From Ferruginibacter sp. (lineage in GTDB: Bacteria > Bacteroidota > Bacteroidia > Chitinophagales > Chitinophagaceae), in contig JANYGZ010000077.1 in assembly GCA_025362235.1 (NCBI GenBank), positions 1 to 64,000 on the forward strand: DNA of 64,000 bases, written 5' to 3'. The translations under genes were made by a program, and so were the position numbers. Positions 26,021 through 34,436 of the stretch are shown piece by piece. The notes below the pieces were generated by a model. The model had not been told where the DNA came from, did not search any database, and was given only the letters and a program-made list of their open reading frames with translations. Numbering within the stretch: the first letter of the stretch is position 1; the number at the start of each line of letters is the position of its first letter.

Positions 26021-28396
26021 ATGATGAAAAAACTGATCTCACTTACTTTCTTATTTGCGTTTACGCTTTGCTGTTATGCACAGGATATTAAAAATAATCC
26101 GGGCAGTAATCACGGCAATCGTTTTGAACAATTAGGCACTATTCTGCCTACACCTAATGAATACCGCACAGCAAGCGGTGCACCCGGACCAAAATACTGG
26201 CAGCAAAGATGCGATTATGATATTGTTTGCCAGCTGGATGAGCCTAACCGAAGGCTTAATGGCAAAGAAACCATTACCTATTTCAACAACTCGCCCGACC
26301 AGTTAAGCTACCTGTGGATTCAGTTAGATGAAAATGAACATAGCAGTAAAAATAATTCTGGCTACCAAACCAGCAACCCAATGCCCAAGAGTATCACGGA
26401 GCAGGATATGCTTCGTTACAGTGGCAAAACAGACAGGGAATATGGCGATAATATTTTAAAAGTTACCGATGCCATGGGTAAGGCATTAGCCTATACCATT
26501 AACAAAACAATGATGCGAATTGAATTGCCGCAAATTTTAAAACCAGGCCAGCAGTTTATTCTTAAAATAGAATGGAACTATAATATTATTGAACGTACCA
26601 AATATGGCGGCCGTGGTGGTTTTGAATATTTTCCAGAAGATGGAAATGATTTATATACCATGACGCAGTGGTATCCCCGTCTTTGTGTGTACAGTGATTT
26701 CCAGGGATGGCAAAATCACCAGTTTGTTGGCAGTGGCGAATTCGCACTCACTTTTGGAAATTTTAAAGTAGCAATGACAGTACCTGCAGACCATATAGTA
26801 ATGGCTACCGGCCAGGCTCAAAACTATCAACAGGTTTTATCGCCTGCACAATTCAGCCGTTGGCAAAATGCGCAGACAGCTACAGATGTTACTGAAATAA
26901 GCACATTAGCCGAAGCTAAGGCCAGGGAAAAACAAAAATCTACACAAACCAAAACATGGATATTTAAAGCCGGTATGGTACGTGACTTTGCATGGGGAAG
27001 CAGCAGGAAATTTGTATGGGATGCAATGCCGGTAAAAATAGAAGGCAAAAAGGTAATGTGCATGAGTGCTTACGGAAAAGAAGCGTATAATCTTTACCGC
27101 AAGTTCAGTACAAAAGCTGTGGCGCACACCATAAAAAGCTATTCAAAATTTACTATTCCTTACCCCTACCCTGTTGCACAAAGTATTGAAGCTGCTAACG
27201 GTATGGAATACCCGATGATATGTTTCAACTTCGGCCGTTGTGAAAAAGATGGCACCTACAGCGAAGGCACTAAAAATGGTATGTTGGGTGTAGTAATACA
27301 TGAAGTAGGACATAATTTTTTCCCAATGATCATCAACAGCGATGAAAGACAATGGACCTGGATGGATGAAGGCTTAAACTCTTTCTGCGAATATTTAACT
27401 GAAGAATTATGGGATAATAAGTACCCCGTTAGCAAAGGCCCGGCTTATAAAATTGTTGATTACATGAAGTTGCCGAAAGACCAACTAGAACCTATTATGA
27501 CCAATAGCGAAAACATTATACAGTTTGGGCCAAACGCTTACAGCAAACCAACCACAGGTTTAAATATATTAAGAGAAACCATTGTGGGAAGGGAATTATT
27601 TGACTATTCTTTTAAAGAATATGCAAAACGGTGGGCATTTAAACATCCTACACCTGCTGACCTTTTCAGAACAATGGAAGATGCAAGTGGTGAAGACCTT
27701 GATTGGTTTTGGCGTGGATGGTTTTACAATACCGACCCTTGTGATATTTCTTTAGATTCTGTTAAATGGGCTACTTTAACGCTGGATGGAGGTAACCCAA
27801 AAGTTGGTGGCAATACCATTACTCAAAAAGTTGCAAAACCAATTGTAAATTCATTTGACGATGTATCTAAAATAAGAAACAGGGAAGATAAAAAAATTAT
27901 TTTTGCCACTGATGCAGATACTTCATTAAGGGATTTTTACTGGCGCTACGACAGGGGGATGACAAAGGTTGATACTGCATCAGTAGAAGTAACAATACCT
28001 GTTGCTGTTGTTGATACATTTACCAACGAGCAAAAAACAACATTGGCTGGTACTAAAAATATGTACGAGTTGACATTTAGTAACAAAGGGGGCCTTGTAA
28101 TGCCCATCATTATTGAGTGGACGTTTAAAGATGGTACTAAAGAAATTGACCGCATATCAGTACAGGTTTGGCGCAAAAACGAAAACAAAGTGATTAAAAC
28201 ATTTTTGAAAGATAAAGAAGTTGTGTCTATTAAATTAGACCCAATGAGGGAGACAGCAGATATTAATGAAAGCAACAACACATGGCCGGCAGTTACCACG
28301 CCAACCAGCTTTCAATTATTCAAGGCAAGATCGGGCGGAGGCAGAGGAGGTGCATCAGGCAACATTAACCCGATGCAAAAAGAAATTAAAAACTAA
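26021..28396 (+). CDS. M1 family zinc metallopeptidase
   Basis: A 791-aa exported aminopeptidase-like enzyme. After a signal peptide (about residues 1-21) it has the M1 beta-sandwich N-domain (DIVCQLDEPNRRLNGKETIT) and the catalytic domain with the zinc motif HEVGHNFFPMI and, 18 residues on, the third ligand in WMDEGLNSF. The substrate-anchoring GxMEN loop appears as NGMEYP. The end is Gly/Arg-rich (GGGRGGASG) and has no T9SS sorting domain, so a periplasmic location is likely. It is followed by a strong terminator. Confidence 0.92.
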   Translation: MMKKLISLTFLFAFTLCCYAQDIKNNPGSNHGNRFEQLGTILPTPNEYRTASGAPGPKYWQQRCDYDIVCQLDEPNRRLNGKETITYFNNSPDQLSYLWIQLDENEHSSKNNSGYQTSNPMPKSITEQDMLRYSGKTDREYGDNILKVTDAMGKALAYTINKTMMRIELPQILKPGQQFILKIEWNYNIIERTKYGGRGGFEYFPEDGNDLYTMTQWYPRLCVYSDFQGWQNHQFVGSGEFALTFGNFKVAMTVPADHIVMATGQAQNYQQVLSPAQFSRWQNAQTATDVTEISTLAEAKAREKQKSTQTKTWIFKAGMVRDFAWGSSRKFVWDAMPVKIEGKKVMCMSAYGKEAYNLYRKFSTKAVAHTIKSYSKFTIPYPYPVAQSIEAANGMEYPMICFNFGRCEKDGTYSEGTKNGMLGVVIHEVGHNFFPMIINSDERQWTWMDEGLNSFCEYLTEELWDNKYPVSKGPAYKIVDYMKLPKDQLEPIMTNSENIIQFGPNAYSKPTTGLNILRETIVGRELFDYSFKEYAKRWAFKHPTPADLFRTMEDASGEDLDWFWRGWFYNTDPCDISLDSVKWATLTLDGGNPKVGGNTITQKVAKPIVNSFDDVSKIRNREDKKIIFATDADTSLRDFYWRYDRGMTKVDTASVEVTIPVAVVDTFTNEQKTTLAGTKNMYELTFSNKGGLVMPIIIEWTFKDGTKEIDRISVQVWRKNENKVIKTFLKDKEVVSIKLDPMRETADINESNNTWPAVTTPTSFQLFKARSGGGRGGASGNINPMQKEIKN

Positions 28397-28411
28397 ATAC
28401 CTTTTTAAAAT

Positions 28412-28442
28412 AAAAAGCCGCTCCTTGTTGAGCGGTTTTTTT
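28412..28442. terminator. Rho-independent terminator after the M1 peptidase
   Basis: Stem CCGCTC (28418-28423) with GAGCGG (28430-28435), loop CTTGTT, flanked by an A-run on the left and seven T on the right. The two runs extend the stem, so it can terminate transcription from both converging genes. Confidence 0.9.
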
Positions 28443-28482
28443 GTGTTTAAAATGATATTGTCTTTTTGGAAACTATTTAATA

Positions 28483-29181
28483 TTACAAAGAGGTTTTACC
28501 TGTATTTTCCAGGTGACCTTTTTTCTTTTTACTGTATTTTTTTTCGTACTCCAAAACTTCTTTGGGCTTTGCATTGGCATCAATTATTTCCTGCGTAGCT
28601 TTTGTATTTGCAATACCGGCGCCATCAACAGTTTTTAATAAATGGCCGCGGTCGTACGTTTCAAATTTTATTAATTTTTGGCCAGGAGTATAATATTTCC
28701 ATTCGCCATGCGGCACACTGTACTGCTCTGCCTTCACAATTTTATAATTGGTTATTTCATTATTGCCCTGGCCATAAACAGCTATTGTATCATAAGGCGC
28801 ATCGGGGTTAAAACCTCTCCATTCTTCATGCCTTATAAGGTCTCCTAAAAAAGTAAAATATTCCTGCACACCATCTTTACCACCAAATTTGTAATTTTCA
28901 ACAGCAAGAATATCGCCGGTGCTATTATACCTGCGCCATGAGCCGGTCTTTTTACCATCTTTAAAATAGCCTTCTTCCTCATAACCAGGTTCACCCCTTA
29001 ACTCTGTAACTACTACTACCCATTTGCCCTGCTTCAGGTTTTTTTTATCAATTATATTTAAAGTATCACCCTTGGCTGATAATTTAAATTCCTTGTATTG
29101 CGCTGTTGACGTAAACGCTACACAAAGCAGGGTCATCAAAGTGGAAATAAAGAAAATGAATTTATTAATTGTATATTTCAT
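28483..29181 (-). CDS. Exported MORN/YwqK-like repeat protein
   Basis: I place the start at ATG 29181, giving a 232-aa protein with a clear signal peptide (hydrophobic core FIFFISTLMTLLCVAF, cleavage after STAQ); the longer frame to 29265 adds 28 unlikely residues. The mature part has MORN-like units of the form G-x-W-x-x-Y (LKQGKWVVV, KKTGSWRRYNSTGDI, PHGEWKYYTPGQKLIK), as in YwqK-type antitoxin-like and Bacteroidota secreted proteins. A Lys-rich tail ends the protein. Function is unknown; a beta-sheet surface or binding scaffold is the usual inference. Confidence 0.72.
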   Translation of the reverse strand: MKYTINKFIFFISTLMTLLCVAFTSTAQYKEFKLSAKGDTLNIIDKKNLKQGKWVVVVTELRGEPGYEEEGYFKDGKKTGSWRRYNSTGDILAVENYKFGGKDGVQEYFTFLGDLIRHEEWRGFNPDAPYDTIAVYGQGNNEITNYKIVKAEQYSVPHGEWKYYTPGQKLIKFETYDRGHLLKTVDGAGIANTKATQEIIDANAKPKEVLEYEKKYSKKKKGHLENTGKTSL

Positions 29182-29343
29182 ACTACTGACTTTTACGGAT
29201 GCCCCGTTACATGCAAATTTACTTTTTCTTATACAAACCATGTCTGCAACTACATTTTTTAACATCTGCTATAAAGTTGCAGGCATAATTTATGATATTA
29301 ACGTACTATATGGCCGGATATTTTGTCAGTGCCATAAACAAAA

Positions 29344-29377
29344 AAAACCGTTTCAGGTAATTACCTGAAACGGTTTT
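29344..29377 (-). terminator. Rho-independent terminator of the catalase gene
   Basis: A perfect 34-bp palindrome with 17-bp arms (AAAACCGTTTCAGGTAA and its complement) lies 21 bp beyond the catalase stop codon. On the minus strand it ends in a run of seven T, as expected for intrinsic termination. Confidence 0.9.
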
Positions 29378-29398
29378 GGATTCCCTGAAAAAATATTT

Positions 29399-30931
29399 TT
29401 ATATAGGTTGCAATGTTTCCAGAGCAGCATGTGTTGCACTCATACCCGACATTACTGTATCCACATCTACGCCTAACCCTTTGGCAATTGCCACTCCCAA
29501 TTTAACATCTGCCCTAAAAAAATGGCATAACTGGCGGTTGATAATAATATCCTTTTTTGACCCGCTAATACCACTCATTGCTCCGATAATATTAGATACC
29601 AGGTTATGCCTGTCATAATCATTCATAGCTTTATTGAACAATAATCCGGGCTGTGTGTAATGATCATTCTCCCCTTCACCATTTCTATCATACCAATTTG
29701 CCAATGTGCTTTCTAAAGGCATAGCCGGTTCTTTGTATTCAAGATCTACTTTAATATCATCAAACCTATTAGGGAAATAATTTGGTGCATCTTCACCATT
29801 ACCATTTACAGCAAAGTATCCATCACGCTGGTAATTATTAACTGCATAAGGACACCTGTTAACCGGTATCTGCTCGTAATTGCCTCCCAGCCTATGCCTG
29901 TGCGCATCAGGATAACTAAGCAACCTGCCCTGCAACATTTTATCGGGCGAATAACCAATTCCATCTATCACATGTGCAGGTGCAAAAGCGCTTTGCTCAA
30001 TTTCGGCAAAATAATTTTTGGGTACCTGGTTCAGTTCAAGCACACCCACATCTATCAAAGGAAAATCGCCATGCGGCCAAACTTTAGTAAGGTCAAATGG
30101 ATTGAATGGAAATGTTTTTGCCTCCGCATCTGTCATCACCTGTATTTTTACATTCCATTTTGGAAAATCCTTATTATCAATTGCATTCACTAAATCACGT
30201 TGTGAAAAGTCAGGATCTTTTCCCTTCATTTCGGTAGCTTCATCATTGGTAAAATTTTTAATACCCTGTGCTGTTTTAAAATGAAATTTTACCCAAACCC
30301 TTTCATTGTTTTTATTGATCATTGAAAAAGTGTGGCTTCCATATCCATTCATGTGGCGGTGCCCATAAGGTGTTCCCCTGTCGCTCATCAATATTAATAC
30401 CTAGTGCAGGCTTTCAGGATTCAAACTCCAGTAATCCCACATCATTGTGGGGCTTTTGCAATTAGTGCGTGGATCTCTTTTTTGCGTATGAATAAAATCG
30501 CTGAACTTTTTAGGGTCCTTAATAAAAAACACAGGTGTGTTATTACCCACTAAATCCCAATTGCCATCTTCGGTGTAAAATTTAAGTGCAAAACCACGGG
30601 GATCCCTTTCTGTATCTGCACTTCCCTTTTCGCCTCCTACCGTACTGAATCTTAATAATATTTTTGTTTGCTTGCCAATGGTATTAAAAAATTTAGCCTT
30701 GGTGTATTTACTGATATCATTGGTTACAGTAAATGTGCCAAATGCACCTGACCCTTTTGCATGCACCACTCTTTCAGGAATACGTTCCCTGTTAAAATGA
30801 GCCATCTTTTCGTGAAGGATATAATCCTGCAGTAAAAGGGGGCCGCGTGGGCCAATGCTCATTGAATTTTCGTTTTCAGTAAAAGGCCTGCCGGATGCAG
30901 TGGTGAGCTTTTTACTTTTTTCTTCGTTCAT
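29399..30931 (-). pseudogene. katA: Haem catalase interrupted by one in-frame amber codon
   Basis: Read through, this is a full 510-residue monofunctional catalase that splits hydrogen peroxide. The distal His57 (ERVVHAKG), the Asn in [13 protein letters not shown] and the proximal haem ligand Tyr340 (GRLLSYPDAHRHR) are all present. Codon 177, Gln in the expected [10 protein letters not shown] context, is TAG (complement at 30401-30403), a single C-to-T change; the frame is otherwise intact on both sides. The 176-aa product lacks the haem ligand. Reinitiation at 30391 (TTG) or 30388 (ATG) would lack the distal His. TAG ends other genes here, so reassignment is unlikely. It may be a fresh null mutation, a strain polymorphism, suppression or a base error. 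Confidence 0.93.
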
Positions 30932-30969
30932 ATAAATCGTTTTAAAAGTTGGATAATTTTATTAACATT

Positions 30970-30977
30970 CAAATGTA
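30970..30977 (-). promoter_or_regulatory. Predicted -7 box of the catalase gene
   Basis: Minus-strand TACATTTG matches TAnnTTTG exactly and predicts transcription from about 30966, a 35-nt leader before the ATG at 30931. No good TTTG -33 box is present at the usual spacing, as expected for a promoter needing an activator. Confidence 0.5.
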
Positions 30978-31000
30978 AAACAAACCACATAATAAACTAT

Positions 31001-31036
31001 ATTGATATTTATGATAATGATATAGATATTTTCTAT
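31001..31036. promoter_or_regulatory. Predicted OxyR binding site between katA and oxyR
   Basis: ATAG-N7-CTAT at 31022-31036 matches the half-site pair of the enterobacterial OxyR consensus. A weaker related stretch (ATTG-N7-TGAT) at 31001-31015 is spaced 6 bp away. Relative to the predicted katA start this spans about -36 to -71, the position expected for activation. It also lies within 10 bp of the oxyR ATG, where it could give autorepression. The consensus comes from distant bacteria, so this is inference. Confidence 0.45.
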
Positions 31037-31045
31037 TTTTACATC

Positions 31046-31981
31046 ATGACAATTACACAATTGGATTACATCATTGCACTGGATAATTACCGGCATTTCG
31101 CTACTGCTGCAGACAAGTGTTTTGTAACCCAGCCTACACTAAGTATGCAAGTACAAAAACTGGAAAATGAATTGGGCAGTAAACTTTTTGACCGAAGCAA
31201 ACAACCGGTAATACCTACCGAAATTGGAGAAGAGGTAATTCAACAGGCAAGGATAATTGTGCATGAAGTAAAAATGATGCACCAGTTGATAAAAGATAAA
31301 CAGGGTATACTTCAGGGCGAATTAAGCATCGGTATCATCCCTACCCTTGCGCCTTACCTTTTACCACTTTTTCTACAGCCCTTTCTGCAAAAATATCCCG
31401 ATATTAAAATAAGGGTAAAGGAAATGACCACGGACATTATTGTAGAAAAATTGAAAACCGGGAAGATTGATGCCGGTTTATTAGTAACACCTTTGCAGGA
31501 TAACAGCATCAAAGAGTATCCCTTGTTTTACGAAGAATTGGTTGCCTATGTTTCTAAAAAAAATGCAGCGTATAAAAAAACTTATGTATTGGCAGATGAT
31601 ATAGACCTGAAAGAATTATGGTTGCTGGAAGAAGGGCATTGTTTCCGGTCGCAGATTGTCAACCTTTGCGAATTAAAAAAAATGAGCAAGCAACAAAGTC
31701 ATTTTGAATATGAAGCAGGTAGTGTTGAAACCCTTAGAAAAATGGTAGAAATGAATAATGGCGTTACTATTTTACCCGAAATGGCAACCCTTGATTTTTC
31801 TATAAAACAATTCAACATGGTAAGACACTTTAAAGCGCCGGTTCCGGTAAGGGAAGTAAGCCTTGTTACGCACCGGGACTATGTAAAGAAAAAACTGGTA
31901 GATGTGCTTAAGGCAGAAATCATATCCGCCATCCCTCCTAAAATTATGCTCAATAAAAATAAAAATGTGGTTAAAATCTGA
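31046..31981 (+). CDS. oxyR: LysR-family peroxide sensor OxyR
   Basis: A 311-aa transcription factor with an N-terminal LysR helix-turn-helix (TQLDYIIALDNYRHFATAAD at 4-23, then TQPTLSMQVQKLE) and a C-terminal effector domain. The redox cysteines of OxyR are both present as C199 and C208 in HCFRSQIVNLC, with the same spacing and even the same numbering as in E. coli. Peroxide forms a disulfide that switches on target genes. It is divergent from the catalase gene across 114 bp and followed by a peroxiredoxin gene, so a local peroxide regulon is likely. Confidence 0.95.
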   Translation: MTITQLDYIIALDNYRHFATAADKCFVTQPTLSMQVQKLENELGSKLFDRSKQPVIPTEIGEEVIQQARIIVHEVKMMHQLIKDKQGILQGELSIGIIPTLAPYLLPLFLQPFLQKYPDIKIRVKEMTTDIIVEKLKTGKIDAGLLVTPLQDNSIKEYPLFYEELVAYVSKKNAAYKKTYVLADDIDLKELWLLEEGHCFRSQIVNLCELKKMSKQQSHFEYEAGSVETLRKMVEMNNGVTILPEMATLDFSIKQFNMVRHFKAPVPVREVSLVTHRDYVKKKLVDVLKAEIISAIPPKIMLNKNKNVVKI

Positions 31982-32075
31982 TGCCTGCATTTTTACTGTT
32001 AAACAAAAACAGGCAAATACTGTTTGTTTATTTTCGTAGCCATATATTTACAAACTAAATTTTAAATTAAAAAAT

Positions 32076-32546
32076 ATGTCAATTGAAATTGGGCAAAAAG
32101 CCCCGGAATTTACACTACACGACAGCGCTAAAAATAAAGTGGGCCTAGCTGAATATAAAGGCAAAAATGTATTGCTGGTATTTTTTCCACAGTCTTTTAC
32201 AAGCGTTTGCACAGCAGAATTGTGCAGCCTCCGGGATAATATAGCTATTTATAATAATGCCAATGCACAGGTATTCGGCATTTCGGTAGATTCTGTTTTT
32301 ACGCTTGCCAAATTTAAAGAATTGCAGCAGCTTAATTTTCCTTTATTAAGCGATTTTAATAAAGAAGTGTCTACTGCTTACGGTACTATTTATACCGACT
32401 GGATTCTGGATATGAAAGGTGTAAGCAAACGTTCTGCTTTTGTTATTGATAAAGAAGGCAATATCCGTTATGCAGAAGTGCTGGAAATTGCGGGCAACCA
32501 GCCCAATTTTAAAGCAATACAGCAGATTTTGGCGGAGCTTAACTAA
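32076..32546 (+). CDS. Peroxiredoxin (AhpC/TSA family)
   Basis: A 156-aa thiol peroxidase. Thioredoxin-fold motifs are IGQKAPEFTLHDSAKNK at the start, FFPQSFTSVCTAELC with the peroxidatic Cys in the T/S-x-x-C position, and FGISVDS. A second Cys five residues later could resolve the disulfide, but partner details are uncertain. No signal peptide is seen, so it is cytosolic. It lies 94 bp behind oxyR on the same strand and may supply peroxide reduction, especially if the catalase is inactive. Confidence 0.92.
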   Translation: MSIEIGQKAPEFTLHDSAKNKVGLAEYKGKNVLLVFFPQSFTSVCTAELCSLRDNIAIYNNANAQVFGISVDSVFTLAKFKELQQLNFPLLSDFNKEVSTAYGTIYTDWILDMKGVSKRSAFVIDKEGNIRYAEVLEIAGNQPNFKAIQQILAELN

Positions 32547-32674
32547 GTTTATTTTCATAAAAGGTTCATTAAGTGCATACTTATTGAATGTTTTCACAAT
32601 AAAATGTATTTTTATTTGTTTAATGAGTAAATACTTAACTTCTATTTATAAAAGAATTTATTACTTTTACAACA

Positions 32675-33019
32675 CTGAAATATTTAATAATTATATCAAT
32701 TGTATTGTTTGGATTAATTTTTACTTCGTTTGCTCAAAATAAAATTGCCGGTTTTAGCGGCGATGAGCCTGCAAAGCTGATAAAATATTATCCAAATCCT
32801 GCCACTACGGCTATTAACTTCGAATTTATACGAGGTTACGGTAAAGCTTTTAACCTGCAATTCTACAATTTTATGGGTAAAAAAGTTTTAGAAGTTAATA
32901 GCCCTTCTCAGCTCACTAATTTATCGCTTAACAGTTTTTATCGTGGTGTTTACATTTTTCGCTTAAGCGATAAAAATGGTAAAATTATTGATTCCGGCAA
33001 ATTCCAGGTTGTTAAATAA
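32675..33019 (+). CDS. Small T9SS type A sorting-domain protein
   Basis: A small exported protein that is almost only a T9SS type A (Por_Secre_tail) domain. After a signal peptide ending TSFAQ come YYPNPATTAINFEF, then FYNFMGKKVLEV, LSLNSFYRGVYIFRL and a final GKFQVVK. No ATG is in frame after the upstream stop at 32636-32638. A TTG at 32705 would cut the hydrophobic core, while a CTG at 32675 gives a complete signal (LKYLIIISIVLFGLIF), so I use the latter with caution. It carries no passenger domain of its own beyond about 15 residues, which is odd for a T9SS cargo. Confidence 0.7.
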   Translation: MKYLIIISIVLFGLIFTSFAQNKIAGFSGDEPAKLIKYYPNPATTAINFEFIRGYGKAFNLQFYNFMGKKVLEVNSPSQLTNLSLNSFYRGVYIFRLSDKNGKIIDSGKFQVVK

Positions 33020-33077
33020 TACTTCTATATTTTCCTGTAGCATTTTTACTCCTCCGGATTTTTCAATCACGTTTGTA

Positions 33078-34259
33078 TTACAAAACCTGTACAATCAAAA
33101 ACTTCAAATAATGAGTATTTTCCTGCCCCCTAATAATTGGATGATCGGCTGATTGTGCATTGAATACTACCTGTCTTATTTTGCGTTTGGCATCTTTGGC
33201 AGCCATTTGTATAATGTCTAAAAATAATTCAGGTTGCACAAGGTTTGTACAGCTGGAGCTCACTAAAAAGCCCCCGGGCTTTACCAGTTTCATTCCACGT
33301 AAGTTAATTTCTTTGTAACCGGCAACAGCTTTATCAATAGTACTTCTGTTTTTGGTAAACGAAGGAGGGTCAAGCATTACTACATCCCATTGCTTTCCTT
33401 CTTTGCTCCATTCTTTCAGCACGTCAAATGCATTTACACATTCAAAGTGGCAGGTGCTTTCCAATCCGTTCAATGGCGCATTTTTATTACACATATCTAT
33501 GGCTGCCTGTGAAATATCTAACCCCAATACACTCTTTGCTCCATATTGCGCTGCAGCTATTTCAAATGACCCTGTATAACAAAAAGCGCCCAGCACATCC
33601 GCATCTTTTACAATATTTTGTATGGCCCGGCGATTATCCTGCTGGTCTAAAAAATAACCCGTTTTTTGTCCATTAGCTATATCAACATTAATTTTTATTC
33701 CATTTTCCTTTATAACAATATTGGTATCAAAAGGTGCCGATAAAAAACCTTTTTGCTGCTCCATTCCTTCTAACTCCCTAACGGGTACATCGTTGCGTTC
33801 ATAGATACCTTTAGGTGAAAATATTTTTTCGATGGCGCTTACAATGGCAGGCTTCCATACATCTATGCCCAAAGCAAGTGTTTGTACAACAAAATAATCG
33901 TTGAATTTATCTATTATCAATTGCGGAATATCGTCTGCTTCTCCAAAAATTAAACGGCAGTTTTCAATATAGCCTAATGTTTGGCGATATGCCCAGGCCT
34001 GATTTATTTTATTGTAAAAAAACTGTTCATCTATCACTTCTTCCCTATTCCTCGTAAGCAATCGAATCATAATTTGCGATTGAGGGTTGATATACCCCTT
34101 ACCTATAAATTTCTTATCATGTGTAAACAGATTTACTATTTCTCCTGCTTTGGCAGCAGCATCAAGGGCCTTACCACGGTTTATTTCATTGGCAAAAACC
34201 CAGGGATGGCCATTTTCCACCCTGTTGCCCGCATTTTTATTAAGAAAAAGACTTTTCAT
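33078..34259 (-). CDS. Class I SAM-dependent rRNA methyltransferase, RlmI-like
   Basis: A 393-aa RNA methyltransferase. The N-terminal PUA domain (about 1-80: RVENGHPWVFANEI, GKGYINPQSQIMIRLL) is followed by a linker and a Rossmann methyltransferase domain with GYFLDQQDNRRAI, motif I VLGAFCYTGSFEIAA, VLGLDIS, motif IV VVMLDPPSFTKNR and a catalytic-Cys motif SSSCTNL. This architecture matches RlmI, which makes 5-methylcytosine 1962 in 23S rRNA; the specific base is inferred from the family. It is convergent with the small T9SS protein gene and divergent from grpE. Confidence 0.9.
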   Translation of the reverse strand: MKSLFLNKNAGNRVENGHPWVFANEINRGKALDAAAKAGEIVNLFTHDKKFIGKGYINPQSQIMIRLLTRNREEVIDEQFFYNKINQAWAYRQTLGYIENCRLIFGEADDIPQLIIDKFNDYFVVQTLALGIDVWKPAIVSAIEKIFSPKGIYERNDVPVRELEGMEQQKGFLSAPFDTNIVIKENGIKINVDIANGQKTGYFLDQQDNRRAIQNIVKDADVLGAFCYTGSFEIAAAQYGAKSVLGLDISQAAIDMCNKNAPLNGLESTCHFECVNAFDVLKEWSKEGKQWDVVMLDPPSFTKNRSTIDKAVAGYKEINLRGMKLVKPGGFLVSSSCTNLVQPELFLDIIQMAAKDAKRKIRQVVFNAQSADHPIIRGQENTHYLKFLIVQVL

Positions 34260-34320
34260 GCCGCAAAGGTAACTTTTAACGTGTCAGGCTGTTCAATATT
34301 TGCCTTAATACACAATATGA

Positions 34321-34352
34321 TTGCCAAAATGACTGTAAAACAAGGTTGGCAA
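34321..34352. promoter_or_regulatory. Inverted repeat TTGCCAA/TTGGCAA upstream of grpE
   Basis: TTGCCAA (34321-34327) and its exact complement TTGGCAA (34346-34352) flank an 18-bp spacer just upstream of the predicted grpE -7 box. The second arm overlaps the expected -33 position. It is a possible operator for heat-shock control; the regulator is unknown. Confidence 0.35.
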
Positions 34353-34367
34353 AATGTTTGACTATCG

Positions 34368-34375
34368 TACATTTG
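34368..34375 (+). promoter_or_regulatory. Predicted -7 box of grpE-dnaJ
   Basis: TACATTTG matches TAnnTTTG exactly; TTGG lies 18 nt upstream as a possible -33 element. It predicts a start near 34379 and a leader of about 58 nt to the preferred grpE ATG. Confidence 0.45.
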
Positions 34376-34436
34376 CACACAATTTAAAACCCCTTATGAA
34401 GACTGAATGCGAGGGTTTGTACAATTAATCAATAAT

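Noticed and set aside
29399-30391. Separate second catalase-like gene downstream of a short one
   Set aside because: Both parts are in one frame with only VLI between the stop and the next possible start, and both are needed for one catalase fold.
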